DNA of 64,000 nt from Theropithecus gelada (lineage: Eukaryota > Chordata > Mammalia > Primates > Cercopithecidae): NCBI RefSeq assembly GCF_003255815.1, contig NC_037671.1:152202645-152266644 (forward strand), written 5' to 3'. The notes beneath the pieces were generated by a model. That model was not told where the DNA came from. It searched no databases and saw only the letters and a list, made by a program, of their open reading frames with translations. Every line of letters begins with the position of its first letter. Position 1 is the first letter of the stretch. This document shows, one piece after another, positions 36,801 to 46,247 of this stretch. The position numbers were made by a program, and so were the translations under genes.

Positions 36801-38361
36801 AAAACGGAAGCACATTTTGAGAGAAGTTGGGTACTGGCTGTGGATTATTTAGCTGCAGTCCTCTTTCCTACAACCTTGATAAGAACATCTAAGTTCCAGA
36901 AGGGCCTGCCGCCGCGAATTCTTCTTAATACTGATGTAGCCCCTTTCATCAGTGACTTTACTCCTTTTCAGAATGTAGTCCTGTTTATTCTAAATGTACT
37001 TGGCAATGTGGAGAAATCTACAGGTAAGACCCTTAAAACAATACTTTTAAAAATCAATATTATGTTGAAAAAGTAGAGGAAGAAATAATAATTAAATCAA
37101 TGATATAAACATTACAGCACTCCAAAAATAAAGTTATGATTTCCTGTGGGTATCCATTCCATTCCTTTAGCAATAATCACCCTTGATATCTAGAACCATT
37201 TAATGAGCACACATTTTAATCCTCTTACATACGGCCTGTCCTTTCATCTGGAGACCATGTTGAAACTTGAAGTTGGCAAACCAACTGAAACACTCTTTTT
37301 TTTGTTCTACATACTGATATATATTCCTTATTTTGATCATCAGATCTTTTTTTTAAAACAAACAAACAAACAAAAAAAACTTTCTACTTTGCTCTTAAAG
37401 AAAATGAAGACATTTCAAAAGAAAACCTGCCATTATTAATGAAATTACTAGCAATTTGGCTTACCTGAGTTCCCTTGATCCAGTCCTATTAGTCATGGAA
37501 GAAGGGTTTTATTCCAGCCCTTCAAATGCTGGACCTTCTAGTGAGTAAAAAAAAAACCAGAGGATTCTTTATCTACCAGTTTGAAAGTGACTGTATCATT
37601 CCCATTTGCCATACATGCACTGAAGCATTGAGCCAAACTTAAAACATAATTATATTATTAATGTTTTTCAAAGCAAAAACATCGAGTCTGAAAGATACAA
37701 ATGGAGGAAATTAAACGTGAATAAATTAAACCTATGTTGTAAAAAAATCTCTGCATCAGTTAGAGTAACAAAAACATCCAAACACTTTATAGACTTCATA
37801 CAATTGAAGTTATTCCTTTGGTTTTAGTGTGGCATTCTCTGTCAGTAGGCAGCTTTCCTTCACACAGTGAGTGAGTAGCAGAGCAAGTCTCCTTCACTCT
37901 GTGAAAGTTTTTCTTGGAGCTTTTTCCCAAAAATGAGTTGATCTGATTTATTCTGTTTAATAGATGTTTAGTGTTATTATTAGTTATTGCCAATAATATA
38001 ACAATGACATTTTATATATATCTTTTGTTACATAATGTATTATTTTACCACCAAATTCATAGAAAGAACATGAAATAAAGTTGGTAAGTCAGATATTGCC
38101 AAATGGTATTGCCAATAATGCAATGAATGACATGCCATGTTTACTTTTCTTTGTATAATTTATGATTTTACCCCTAAATTAGTAGAAAGGAAATGAAATA
38201 AAATTATGAGCCATATATTGCCAAAAAGTACTTTAAAAAATTTGCAAGAGTTTACATGTAATAATTTTGTATCTTTTACAGGTTATCTTTGTACAGAAAA
38301 ATCTAATGTATCTAGAGGTCATTCGGAATCTAGCTCTAGAATTTACGGAAATAACTCCTGA
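19511..38361 (+). CDS. LEG1: LEG1 (C6orf58 orthologue), whole six-exon gene
   Basis: LEG1 is a secreted protein of the Leg1 (DUF781) family. The zebrafish relative is needed for liver growth, and the human protein is known as C6orf58 and found in saliva. Its biochemical activity is not established. Joining 19511-19811, 21017-21103, 22612-22796, 23537-23637, 36785-37023 and 38282-38361 gives 993 bp: 330 residues and TGA, matching the human length I recall. All introns are GT-AG. Residues 1-20 (MAFLPSWVCVLVGYFSASLA) form a signal peptide. N-glycosylation sequons lie at N24, N69, N313 and N328; cysteines C112/C121 and C169/C175 are spaced like disulfide pairs. No transmembrane helix follows the signal. 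The frame is undamaged, so I expect it to be functional. Intron 4 is 13.1 kb and full of antisense ERV sequence. Confidence 0.97.
21017..21103 (+). CDS. LEG1: LEG1 exon 2
   Basis: An 87-bp exon after CTCTCCTCCAG, ending GGGCTG before GTATGT. It encodes RLADPTQQTNCGYESGDHM and on to SVDSWWA, with C112 and C121. The reading frame fixes the acceptor: using the AG four bases later would give an immediate stop. Confidence 0.96.
22612..22796 (+). CDS. LEG1: LEG1 exon 3
   Basis: A 185-bp exon after TTCTTACAG. It encodes DLNYFLSSLPFLAAVDSG through KWNTFYQ, with C169 and C175 in KFCYDVSSC. The donor is CAG/GTTCCT, which matches the consensus only at the GT and the exonic CAG. Reading through it would add VPSL and a stop. 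Confidence 0.95.
23537..23637 (+). CDS. LEG1: LEG1 exon 4
   Basis: A 101-bp exon after TTTACCTTAG, with donor GACGG/GTAAGA. It encodes YLQSPFSKFDDLLKYLWAAH and on to SFED. The junction with exon 5 makes GGA (Gly), where the human protein, as I recall it, has Arg, from a single base at the exon end. Confidence 0.95.
23960..24371 (-). mobile_element. ERV 3' LTR, class I type
   Basis: On the minus strand the LTR starts TGTTAAATTAAATTTGG and ends CTTGTAACA (TG...CA, 412 bp). A TATA motif (TCTATAAATACTGCC) sits mid-LTR. Upstream on the minus strand (24372-24391) lies the polypurine tract ACCAAAAGGTGGGGAAT, as expected for a 3' LTR. It starts only about 320 bp after LEG1 exon 4, antisense to the gene. 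A related LTR fragment is at 7440-7670. Confidence 0.85.
24372..26870 (-). pseudogene. Degraded ERV pol (integrase end) and env remnant
   Basis: Minus-strand retroviral coding remains upstream of the 3' LTR. Around 26400-26440 a GTHFT motif with flanking sequence matches the integrase core. 25966-26238 holds the integrase C-terminal region (HDLEPRDQFFWKQHQRKTAL), of gammaretrovirus-like type. 24780-25036 holds an env transmembrane-subunit remnant (the LALDYL stretch and following part). All frames are broken by stops and frameshifts and most of the surface subunit is unreadable, so no functional product is expected. A 34-bp-period tandem duplication lies at 26676-26739. Confidence 0.8.
26676..26743. 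repeat. 34-bp tandem duplication in the ERV
   Basis: The 30 bases at 26676-26705 (GAATAGTCACTCCACC...CTCAT) recur exactly at 26710-26739, so the period is 34 bp. It lies in the broken integrase region. Confidence 0.9.
26861..26935. repeat. AT-rich low-complexity tract
   Basis: TATA and TTTAA-rich run next to the 5'-truncated Alu. Confidence 0.8.
26953..27230 (+). mobile_element. 5'-truncated Alu inside the ERV pol remnant
   Basis: It starts at CTGGCACACCCAGCAC, missing the head, and ends in a 12-A tail. AAGTCAGTTTTG flanks it at 26941-26952 and 27231-27242. It splits the ERV between the RNase H end and the integrase. Confidence 0.93.
27243..27420 (-). pseudogene. ERV RNase H C-terminal remnant
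   Basis: Minus-strand reading near 27400-27340 gives an ALADFHA motif with flanking residues, like the end of gammaretroviral RNase H before the integrase. It connects across the Alu to the integrase remnant, so the insertion is one ERV. Stops are present. Confidence 0.6.
27421..28855 (-). other. Probable ERV-derived sequence, not resolved
   Basis: Intron 4 DNA between the RNase H remnant and the next LTR. It is likely the continuation of the ERV pol on the minus strand, but no motif I trust is visible, and the ORFs at 28133-28354 and 28488-28742 are not recognisable. Confidence 0.35.
28856..29470 (+). mobile_element. LTR of another ERV (plus orientation)
   Basis: From TGTGACAAAGAAG to GACTCTCTTTGCTGACA. 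The block CACCTTGGGCACATG...GGACCTCCTGAGGGCT and the polyadenylation signal AATAAA at about 29424 are typical of a class I LTR R region I recognise but cannot name. It lies in the sense direction of LEG1 and so could supply a poly-A signal inside intron 4. Confidence 0.55.
29884..30110. repeat. ERV-derived direct repeat, copy A
   Basis: GGCACTATCATAAGGAAATAG through GTGAGTGGGTGC is repeated at 32407-32620 with few differences, for example ATATCATGCATACAGACA against ATATCTTGCATACAGACA. The copies are about 2.5 kb apart and in the same orientation. Confidence 0.9.
30220..30683 (-). mobile_element. Probable class I ERV LTR
   Basis: Antisense LTR-like sequence. On the minus strand it begins TGATATGGACAGGAGGCAG at 30683, and it carries the block GTGAATGCAGAGATTTTATAG on the plus strand. 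The left boundary is not certain. It lies next to repeat copy A, so copy A may be the neighbouring ERV leader. The ORFs at 30415-30700 on both strands fall in it and are not genes. Confidence 0.5.
30827..30862. repeat. (GT)n microsatellite
   Basis: About 16 GT units in intron 4. Confidence 0.95.
30863..32400. other. Intron 4, probable ERV internal sequence
   Basis: No intact frame. The composition and position between repeated ERV blocks suggest ERV internal DNA, but no domain can be read. A (TTTTA)n run lies at about 32072-32098. Confidence 0.35.
32407..32620. repeat. ERV-derived direct repeat, copy B
   Basis: Second copy of the 29884-30110 block. After about 32620 the two copies diverge. 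The 100-codon ORF at 32504-32806 comes from this block and is not a gene. Confidence 0.9.
32887..33280 (-). mobile_element. Class I ERV LTR (MER52-like)
   Basis: TG...CA-bounded, 394 bp. On the minus strand it starts TGTTGAGACAGCC and ends CCTACA. The block TTGTCACACAACCAGGAAAA with GAATGGAATTTATGGGGCAA is shared with the LTR at 39597-39960. MER52-like by memory; the subfamily is not verified. It is antisense to LEG1 in intron 4. Confidence 0.65.
33281..34280. other. Intron 4, nothing recognised
   Basis: No clear repeat family or coding sequence; probably ERV flank or unique DNA. Confidence 0.4.
34286..34505 (+). mobile_element. MIR SINE
   Basis: GAAGTTACACAGACCTGAGTT, then AATCCTGGCTC, then the 3' AT-rich end follow MIR order in plus orientation. 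Confidence 0.75.
34520..34630 (+). mobile_element. MIR SINE, partial
   Basis: ACATGGGTTTTAAAGGCAGA, then CTGCAATTTACTATGTGTGT, then GGCCCTGAGTTAAGTTA: a second MIR core just after the first. Confidence 0.7.
34630..34850. mobile_element. Ancient repeat, family not assigned
   Basis: TGTGTTTATTGCTCAGATGTC, then GGGTTCACACTCATGTTGGC resembles the same kind of old repeat as 4736-5150. Confidence 0.35.
34851..35949. other. Intron 4, nothing recognised
   Basis: Unique-looking DNA. The overlapping ORFs at 35397-35812 have no recognisable domain. Confidence 0.45.
35950..36029 (+). repeat. Minisatellite, three copies of a 25-bp unit
   Basis: Copies at 35950-35974, 35982-36006 and 36005-36029 share the core ACCTGGTGAACCACATGGTG followed by AGT. 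Each copy contains ATGGTGAGT, close to a consensus splice donor in the LEG1 sense direction. Spacings are 32 and 23 bp. Confidence 0.95.
36214..36276. repeat. 21-bp tandem repeat, three copies
   Basis: Units at 36214-36234, 36235-36255 and 36256-36276 share the pattern (T/C)A(A/G)TTACA(G/A)AG(G/T)CTTTT and differ by a few bases each. It lies about 510 bp before exon 5. Confidence 0.85.
36785..37023 (+). CDS. LEG1: LEG1 exon 5
   Basis: A 239-bp exon after a GTCTTTTAG acceptor, donor ACAG/GTAAGA. It encodes YDYYSKTEAHFERSWVLAVD and on to the PPRILLNTDVAPFISDF segment, ending NVEKST. It is the longest internal exon and carries the most conserved family block. Read-through stops at 37074-37076. 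Confidence 0.96.
37986..38229. repeat. 122-bp tandem duplication in intron 5
   Basis: Copy A (37986-38107) and copy B (38108-38229) both begin ATTGCCAATAAT and share AGAAAG(A/G)A(A/C)ATGAAATAAA and a final ATATTGCCAAA. They are exactly head to tail and equal in length but clearly diverged, so the event is old. Copy B ends about 52 bp before exon 6. Confidence 0.88.
38282..38361 (+). CDS. LEG1: LEG1 exon 6 (terminal coding part)
   Basis: After TATCTTTTACAG the 80 bp encode GYLCTEKSNVSRGHSESS and on to RIYGNNS, then TGA. The Ser/Arg-rich hydrophilic tail has a sequon at N313 (NVS) and one at the very end (NNS). Confidence 0.96.
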
Positions 38362-38560
38362 AACATTTAACTTGAAACTTCAGGAAATGATTAATGAATT
38401 AAAAATGAAAAACTTTAACTTGACAATCAGTAAAATTCATGTAATCATGACCATGTAGTTTTATTGTTTCTGATGTTTTTGATTTATGCTTATTTGTTAA
38501 GATCTTGTACATGTATTAAAAACTTAAATGCATTCAAATTAAAAGTGATGATTTTGCTCA
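38362..38560 (+). terminator. LEG1: LEG1 3' UTR and polyadenylation signals
   Basis: A short AT-rich 3' UTR. ATTAAA occurs at 38515-38520 and 38538-38543, the latter followed by GTGATGATTTTG as a possible downstream element. No AATAAA is nearer to the stop. Cleavage is therefore expected near 38540-38570. Confidence 0.5.
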
Positions 38561-39130
38561 TGATTTTAAAATTCATTAATAATTAAAATGTTTAAGATAA
38601 AAGTATATTGCATTATGCTACAAAAAAACTGAGAAATTAACAAACATATTAAACTTGTATAGCTCTTTTGTTGTTATACTATCATCAAATTTCATGACAT
38701 TTAGACTAATATATATTGCTGATTTATAAACAAAATACAGATCATTTTGAAATAAAATACTGAAAGGCAGTTTAAATTTTTTAAGTTCATAAAATTGAAC
38801 TGGAAAATAGAATACACTAACTCATGTGTCAGTTTTCTCTGTGTTTTTGCTGACCACAAGTTTACAGCAATTATACAATAGAGTTCCCCTCCTTTCACCC
38901 ACACTTGACAATGAATTCATTATATATAAAATGTATAATTAATGAGTGAGAATACACTGGCCAGGAGGTGGTGATTTCTAGAGCTGACATAGAGCTTTCA
39001 TATGAAAGTTTTCCCAGGGTCTCATTCACAGACTAAATCTACCCACTAACTGTTGGAAAATGAAATTGGACAAATTGGTTTGAACAGATGGGTACTGGAT
39101 TAGGAAAGATGTAGTTTAAATCTCAGCAAT

Positions 39131-39443
39131 GGTTGGGCATGGTGGCTCATGCCTGTAATTCCAGCACTTTGGGAGGCTGAGGCGGGCAGATCACTTGAGG
39201 TCAGGAATTTGAGACCAGCCTGGCCAACATGGTGAAACTCCATCTCTACTACAAATACAAAAATTAGATGGGCGTGGTGGTGTGTGCCTGTAATCCCGGC
39301 TACTTGGGAGGTTGGGGGAGAAGAATCACTTGAGCCCTGGAGGTAGCGGTTGCAGTGATGCCGAGATCGCACCACTGCACTCCAACCTGGGTAACAGAGT
39401 GACTCTGTCTCAAAAACAAACAAACAAACAAACAAACAAAAAA
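39131..39443 (+). mobile_element. AluS-like, full length
   Basis: GGTTGGGCATGGTGGCTCAT head, CACTTGAGGTCAGGAATTTG box, and a tail of CAAA repeats. First repeat downstream of LEG1. Confidence 0.95.
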
Positions 39444-39596
39444 CTCAACTCTAGTTTGCCAGTTGAGTTGAGCTTGGGCCATTTTTCTAGCACTGTCTGT
39501 GCTTCAGTTTACTTATTGTTAGAATTAAGATTATAAAACCTACATTGCTAGATTATTTTGGGGAGTCAATAAAAGCATAAATATAAGGGTAGCTAG

Positions 39597-39960
39597 TGTA
39601 GAAAAAATTGAGTTCCTGTCACATGACCAGGAAAGACTAGAATTGCAGACACTTTGAAGGGGGAGGGGAAATGGAATTTACTGGTGAAAAGGAAAAAACT
39701 CAGCAAAACAGAGGGGTTCCTGTTAACAGGTCCCCATGTCACAGATTGAATCCCAGGTTACCACACAGGAACAGGAGAGGTCAGGCTCCTACCCCCTGCA
39801 AACAGCACGAACTTCCCAAGGCTCCACCCCGTCGCCCTAGCGCGCAGGCCGATTGGAGATTCTCCAGGACCAGCAGTCTGGTTTTTCAGCCTTTGAGCTA
39901 TTTTAGGCTTGAGAGTGGGGCTTCACCGGGGAAACCCTTGATTGCCTCCTGTCTCTATCA
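39597..39960 (-). mobile_element. Class I ERV LTR (MER52-like)
   Basis: 364 bp, TG...CA-bounded. On the minus strand it starts TGATAGAGACAGGAGGC and ends TTTTTTCTACA. The next bases on its 5' side (AGCAGGGGAA on the minus strand) look like a polypurine tract, making this a 3' LTR with ERV sequence to the right. It is related to 32887-33280 and to the fragment at 42780-42880. The 154-codon ORF at 39671-40135 is LTR sequence. Confidence 0.7.
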
Positions 39961-42779
39961 TTCCCCTGCTAAAGAAGTACATCTAACTGCCCTTAGAATA
40001 AGGACAAGGATAAGGATAAGGTTAAGGATAAAGACAGATCTTCACTGCTTCCTGCTGACAGGGGGTGCTATTTTGGGGAAATGGCAGTCAGAGCTCCCTC
40101 AGAGGCCTAAGGGTTCCTGGCAAAAGGAGCCATAGACAAAGGCTTTGGTTGCATGATTGTTTGGGGTTTGATGGTCTGAAGGTGAGAAGAGACAAACTGG
40201 GTTATTAGAAAACATACATAGAAATGGAATAAGGGAGGGGTAAGCACACCTCAAAAATCCTGAGGCCTTTTACCAGTTTGCGAAAGGAGAGGGGGTGTCA
40301 AAAAGCCTGACCGGTAATAAAAACTTTTACCCTCTTGTCAGCATGTTAGGCTTCTGTGTTCCCTTCCCCTGAGCCCAATTCTAAGCCAATCAGTTTAAGG
40401 TTTGAGAAGTTAACTCTTCCCATTTTGGAGGATGCATCTGAGGGGAGGGTCCTGTAGTTTGGAGACACAATTACCTATCAGTGAAAGGGATAGATGAAAA
40501 TAAAGGAAAAAAGAAGGAATTTTTTCAGAGGAGTCCCAGGGGTTCAGAATGCATTCAAAAGGGGTACAGACTAAAGATGAATGGCTACTCTCTAGAAAGA
40601 GGGGAGCAGGTGTCCCTGGTTCCTTTCTCTTCCTATCAAATACCCAGCGCATATAAGAGAGGGAAAATGAGGCGTTCCTCTTTCTCCCCTCTGTCCTTGT
40701 ATACCCGCGTCTTGGTGACCACAGCAGGGTGCCACCCAGAGGTGTTAAAGTGACTTTCAACCATGTTAACAGGGTGGCCTAGGGGATGGGAGTATCTGCT
40801 CTTACCCCTGTATGCCTTATCACCCCTGCTGTCAGCAGCCTTGAATTCCCTAGACCTCATTTATGCCATGGATATTAGTGTGATCTTTATCCATGGAATG
40901 AGAAGCTAGGCTTAATTGGCAGGAATCAGTCATGCTCACCTGTGTTGTGCCTTTTAACTTCTGTTATCATCTGCTTCCAGATCCCTTAGATCCAGTTTTC
41001 TATTCTAGGGCTTTGATCCAAAGCTTGGAATTGAGTTTGGGACAGAAATGTGTCTCATGGGAGTTGCAAGGACTCCTTATCATAAGCCGAATGCTGAAGT
41101 GAAGCTGTGGAATTGAGTCTTGCTCCAACAAGGGAGAGAAAAGGACATCTTGTGACATGCCCAGATAACTGGTGGCTATAGTTATGCTTGCTAAGATTTC
41201 AGTGCATTGTGCTTGACTTTGGTTAGCTCCCTTTGTCTTACATTCCCAAAAAGGAAACCTCTGGGTTATGGGCACCCTATTCATTCCCATCACCTGGCAG
41301 GATTTGCAGGATAATTGCTCATAACTAGAATATTGATCCAGATTTTTACATTACCCATTCCCTTTTGTTTCTTCTAAGCTGCAGCTGGAGATCACTGGTT
41401 GGTTCACAAGAACAAGCAGGGTTAGTCTAAAATGTAGGCAGAAACTTAAAAAAAGAATGAGCTAATGAGTTTAGAATTTAATGACAAATATGTGATAAAT
41501 TTCAAAACATAATTTCTCTCTCTCCAGTCATCATTTTTGTTAAAAAAAATCATTAAAGGACTGATTTGTTTGCAAAACAGTCTTTAGTTTTGTACTTGGC
41601 CTGACTATTTGCATAAAGTGCAGCAAGAATAATTATCTCTAAGTAGGCATTTTAGGTTGGCTTTGATGGAATTCTGTTCTACAAGGAATGTCAGATAAGA
41701 CCTTTTAAAGTCAAGCACAGCCATGGATTAGTATCTTCAAATGCCTGTGATTTGGATGATCCTCTTCCCTTAAGGTCCCAAGATAAACTTGGAGCTCCTG
41801 GGTCTGTTAGAAAGTGACATTCTTTACTGACCACAGGTCAGGAACCCTGTACAGGGACTGTGTAGATAAGAGTATGAGGGCAGTTTTTCCCAAGGGGCTT
41901 TTATCAGTTCTGCAAGTCGAGCTTGATTCCTGATAGGGAAGCATACCCTTCCAGTCAAAACTTTGGTAAACCACAACCAGTTTCTCCAATTGCATCCTGT
42001 TGCAAAAGAAAATGAATTCTTATTGCACTGGTGCAAACAACTATATTGCTATGGGTTAAGAATATTCACAACTAGTTTCCAGATTGTAGAGGAAAAAGGC
42101 AGAGAGAAACAAACATGTTCCAAGTTTTGTTCACAGGAGTATACCGGACTCTGAAAAACAAAACAAGGATCGCAGTATTCCAAGCAAATGTCAAAGAGAT
42201 TGCTTCAGTTTTCTGAGTTCAGTCCATTCAGTTAGCTTGTTTTGCTTGATGTTCATGAACATTTAAGCTCTTCATGACTCCTGTACCTCTTTCCTTCATT
42301 CCAATGTCACAATTTCTAAAGTTATCAGAAACCTGTATTTGAGAGCACCTGTCAAATTTCTATAGCTTGTTATAAACCATCTTTTAAAAAGGATTAAAAT
42401 AAGGCAACAATTGTCTGTGAATAACAAAATGTCCAAGGTAGTTACAGTCAGAAACACATTTGACAATGAAGTTTGGTTATCTCTGTGATTTACAATAATT
42501 TAACATAACCACCTTAATTATGATTTATAGTATATATTTTAGACATTAGAATTTTTGAAATCCCATACAATTTTGGAACACATATTAGTATTTTCACAAA
42601 AAAAGGAGATTGAACACCATTTTGGCAATTCCATTTACCTAAATATGTACCTTCCTTTTGGATACTCCAGGGGTGCTCTGAAGCCTCCAAAAGCCAGGTA
42701 TCAGGAAACACAATTTTGAAACTGAAGTTTGATTTTGGGAAGCCTGTTAAATATGTAGAGATTTAAAGCACAATGTTAT
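39961..42779 (-). mobile_element. Probable ERV internal region, non-coding
   Basis: Sequence between two LTR-like ends of one family. A degenerate GGATAA repeat lies at about 40000-40032. No gag, pol or env motif is readable on either strand; the region may be internal or LTR-derived DNA with deletions. Confidence 0.5.
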
Positions 42780-42880
42780 GATTCTCTGGGATCGGCAGTC
42801 TGGTTTTTCAGCCTTCAGACTGTTTTAGGCTCAGCGTGGGCTTTCACTGGGGGACCCTTAGCTGCCTCCTGTCTCTATCA
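42780..42880 (-). mobile_element. LTR fragment matching 39866-39960
   Basis: GCAGTCTGGTTTTTCAGCCTT through GCCTCCTGTCTCTATCA matches the right end of the 39597-39960 LTR, in the same orientation. This marks the other end of the same ERV, with most of this LTR lost. Confidence 0.75.
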
Positions 42881-43649
42881 CTATTGATTTCCCCCACATG
42901 TAGTAGCATCCACAAAAATCAGAAATTGTCACAATAATTGTGTTTAGATATGGATACCTGTTCTATTGGTGGAGCAGGTAAAGTATCTTTGATGAGCCAG
43001 GGCCATGAATACATTTTGTTGAATTCACAAACACACAGATGATTTTCTATTAGCTGTAGATAATAGAGGCAGCGTAATAAACACTCTCCAAATGTTCCCA
43101 ACCCATGTGAAATGTCTATACACAACTAAACCTTCATTATTACTTAAAGACAGACAATGCTGAAACAGCAATAACTTGGATTAAAAGGAGGAAAATCAAC
43201 AAATACCAGTGCCCCAGTCCCACTGGCTTTCACTTCATCTTAGCAGGCAAGGAGGGACTGAGAAAAACTGCAGATGAGGACTCAGGAGAGAGAGACACTA
43301 GCAAAGGGGTTTGAGTGTGGGATGGAGTGAAAGATTAAATCCACCAGAAAGATTATTTCTAAACTACCAGAAATCCATTCTAAACATACTAACATATAAC
43401 AGGCAGATCAGAGCACATCAGAGCACAATTGTATAAGACAGATTTCAAAGTAGAGCATCTTAAAGAACCAGACCTGTGACTTAAAGGGAGGAATTTTATT
43501 TAAAAGGATAAGTTTTATTTAAAGGGAAAGGCAATTTCAAGTGTCAGTTTTCCAAAAGCATAACTTCTATGAGAGGAGAAAGGCAAAAAGGAAGGGAGGT
43601 AAGTGTACAAAACAAAAAACAAAAAGCACAATATAAAAGTACTTGGAGA
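42881..43649. other. Intergenic, nothing recognised
   Basis: No gene; a short local repeat (AGATCAGAGCACATCAGAGC) is at about 43406-43426. Confidence 0.5.
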
Positions 43650-44900
43650 AAGTATGGGTGAATTCCTCTTTAACTTTTGTTGGAGCACAGGCCTTCTGAG
43701 GTTAAGTCAAAACTTATAGGCAATAAAAAATAATTGATTTGATCACATAACAATGAAAAACTTTGCATCACAAAAACAATGTAAACAAAGACAGAATATA
43801 ATTTATCTGGGATAAAATATTCAGAATATTCCAAACACAGACCATGTTTAAATGGCAAATATCTCTAATATATAAAAAACTCTGAAAACTCGAAGAATAA
43901 GGCTGGGAGCGGTCGCTCATGCCAGTAATCCTAGAACTTTGGGAGACCAGAGTGGGTGGATCGCTTAAGCACAGGAGTTTGAGACCAGCCTGGACAACAT
44001 GGCAAAACCTCATCTCTACAAAAAGTACAAAAAAATTAGACAGGTGTGGTGGCATGCACCTGTGGTCCCAGCTACTCAGGAGACTGAGGTAGAAGGATCA
44101 CATGGGTTCAGCAGTAGAGGCTGCAGGTGAGCTGTGATTGCGGCACTGTACTCCAGGCTGGGTGACAGAATAAGAGCCTGTCTCAAAAAAGAAAAACAAA
44201 GAAAAACCAGAAACAAACAAACAAAAATTTGAAGAACAAATGCTAAAACCTGATAGAAAAACTGGGAAAAGACACGAATATGCATTCACCAACAAGATAC
44301 AATAATGATATAAAAGAAATTTTAAAAAGACTTTTAAAAAGCCCTCATATGAATGTTTAAAATCACTCATAATTTTAGAAATGCAAATTAAAATGTTAAG
44401 ATACTATTTCTAAGCTATCAGACTGATAAAAATTAGAATATGTGATAAGCATTCCATTGGTGAAGCTGTGGGGAACCAGGTCTTATGACATATTGCTGGT
44501 GGGAATGTAATCTGGTACAACCCTTCAGTAAGGAAAGTTGACAAGACCTAGCAAAACCAAATATGCACTTATCATTTGACACAGCAATCATACTTCTAGA
44601 TACCAATCTTGAAGATACACCTACATCAATAACAAAATAGAAAGACGTAAATTTATGTGTTGTAACAACACTTGTAATTGCAAAATATTGATAGAAAAGT
44701 GGTTGCATTAAAAAAAGAGAGTGTTATGCATCTGCAAAAAAAGAATGATGAAGACTGCTATGAACTCTTATGGGATTATTTCCAGTATACACTGTTGAGA
44801 AAAAAAAAAGCACTTCAGTAAAAAAAGAAAATAATCACCCTAAATAATGACCAAGCTAACTATCTTCAGTGAAAACACATTGACATTAAGAACTTCTTAA
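43650..44900 (+). mobile_element. HAL1/L1M 3' part, split by an Alu
   Basis: Blocks such as GAAATGCAAATTAAAATG, TTGCTGGTGGGAATGTAATC and TGACACAGCAATCATACTTC follow the end of L1 ORF2 in plus orientation, strongly diverged. The AluJ at 43901-44226 is inserted in it. Confidence 0.75.
43901..44226 (+). mobile_element. AluJ-like
   Basis: GGCTGGGAGCGGTCGCTCAT head and GCGGCACTGTACTCCAGGCT right-arm box, highly diverged. GAAGAATAA before and GAAGAACAA after suggest a decayed target-site duplication. Confidence 0.92.
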
Positions 44901-45837
44901 TGGTGCACTGAGAAGGACACACAGCTTTTCTATTGCGTTCTTGTCAAAAATGGATAATTTTAGTTAATAAGGTATTATACCTGGGACCACATGCCAGCTT
45001 CTCTGTGTTTCTCTTTGACCATTTTCTTTGCTCATCTTTGGCTAGCTCTGGTCTGTCTTTCGGTGCTGTAGTTACACCTGACTCATCATCACTGCTTTCA
45101 AAATGTATTCTAAACTGAGGAATTCATATTACTTATAAGGTCATATGTCTACAAGAATGTAGCCCACATGAGTAACCTACCTATGTCAAAATCCAAATTT
45201 ATGTGATAGAATTGGTTGATCTTGAAGAAAACTATGAAATTGCTCTCCTATATCAATTGGCATCCCTCATCCAATTGGCTACATAACTTTGCTTAGAGGC
45301 TGCTGTGGTGCAAAGAGTGGGCAGATGTCAGACTCTGACATCTATCAGAGAGTACAGACTGAAAGATACCCAGTTTCATCTTTCACTAGCATTTTCTGAG
45401 GAATATACTGCAGTACAAACCTCTTCCAATAAAGAATACTCGTAGAACTGGCAAAATGACTGATAGTGAACATTACATTTATTGAATTATGTAGGAAAAC
45501 AAGAACAAGTACGGAGAATAATTTTAAATGATATATATTCTGATATATAATCTTTAATGCAACTAATGAAGGAGAAGCAACCCTGAAAGGGGAAATTAGA
45601 AAATCCTGGTCGATCATCACATAATTCGGAGTTAAATGATGCATTTAAACCTGTCAAACCAAATATGAGAAAGTTAAGTTGGAAAAGAGTTTACCAAAGG
45701 TATTCAAAGGGTGTTTTATAAATGTAACCACTAGAACATAAGATAGATAAGATTACATACCAAAAGATAGACCTAAGCAGATGAGAAAGAGGCGGAGTGG
45801 AAAATTGGAGTGGTTGCAGGGGGAGGGAGGAGGCAGG

Positions 45838-45869
<32 letters not shown>

Positions 45870-46200
45870 ACTATTTTTACAAGGTAAAAATAGTACAAAG
45901 TTAAAAACAAATATATAGGCATATCAGGCATATCAATGAATGTTAAGAGACTTGACCCACCATAAGATGAAGAAAGTTTATTAAATTGACTCACAGAGCA
46001 AAATCTAGCTCAATGATGTGTATAATAGAAACATCTAAGCTCCACCAGACCATCTTAAGGGCAGCTCTACCATGGAAAGGCAGGCTGGATTTTCTCTATT
46101 GAAAAAATAGCCATCAAAACAAACTTCTTTCCTTTTTCTGAAAGAACAATAATACATTTATCTAGATAATGTTTATGGTACTTAATAGTTCAATAGTTCA
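44901..46200. other. Intergenic, with a (GA)n microsatellite
   Basis: A (GA)n run lies at about 45842-45870. The 99-codon ORF at 45345-45644 and the others here have no recognisable feature. Confidence 0.5.
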
Positions 46201-46204
46201 AATA

Positions 46205-46239
46205 GATCTATATTTCCCTGATGGCTAGTGATATTGAGC
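46205..46239 (-). mobile_element. Short end of an interrupted L1
   Basis: TTCCCTGATGGCTAGTGATA matches the L1 block that normally comes directly before the sequence resuming at 47966. It is the left part of the L1 at 47966-53250, split by the composite insert at 46240-47965. Confidence 0.65.
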
Positions 46240-46247
46240 CCCCCCCC

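Noticed and set aside
39671..40135. 154-codon plus-strand ORF downstream of LEG1
   Set aside because: It is antisense LTR/ERV sequence; the translation (PHRNRRGQAPTP and similar) has no recognisable domain, and the degenerate GGATAA repeat explains its RIRIRLRI stretch.
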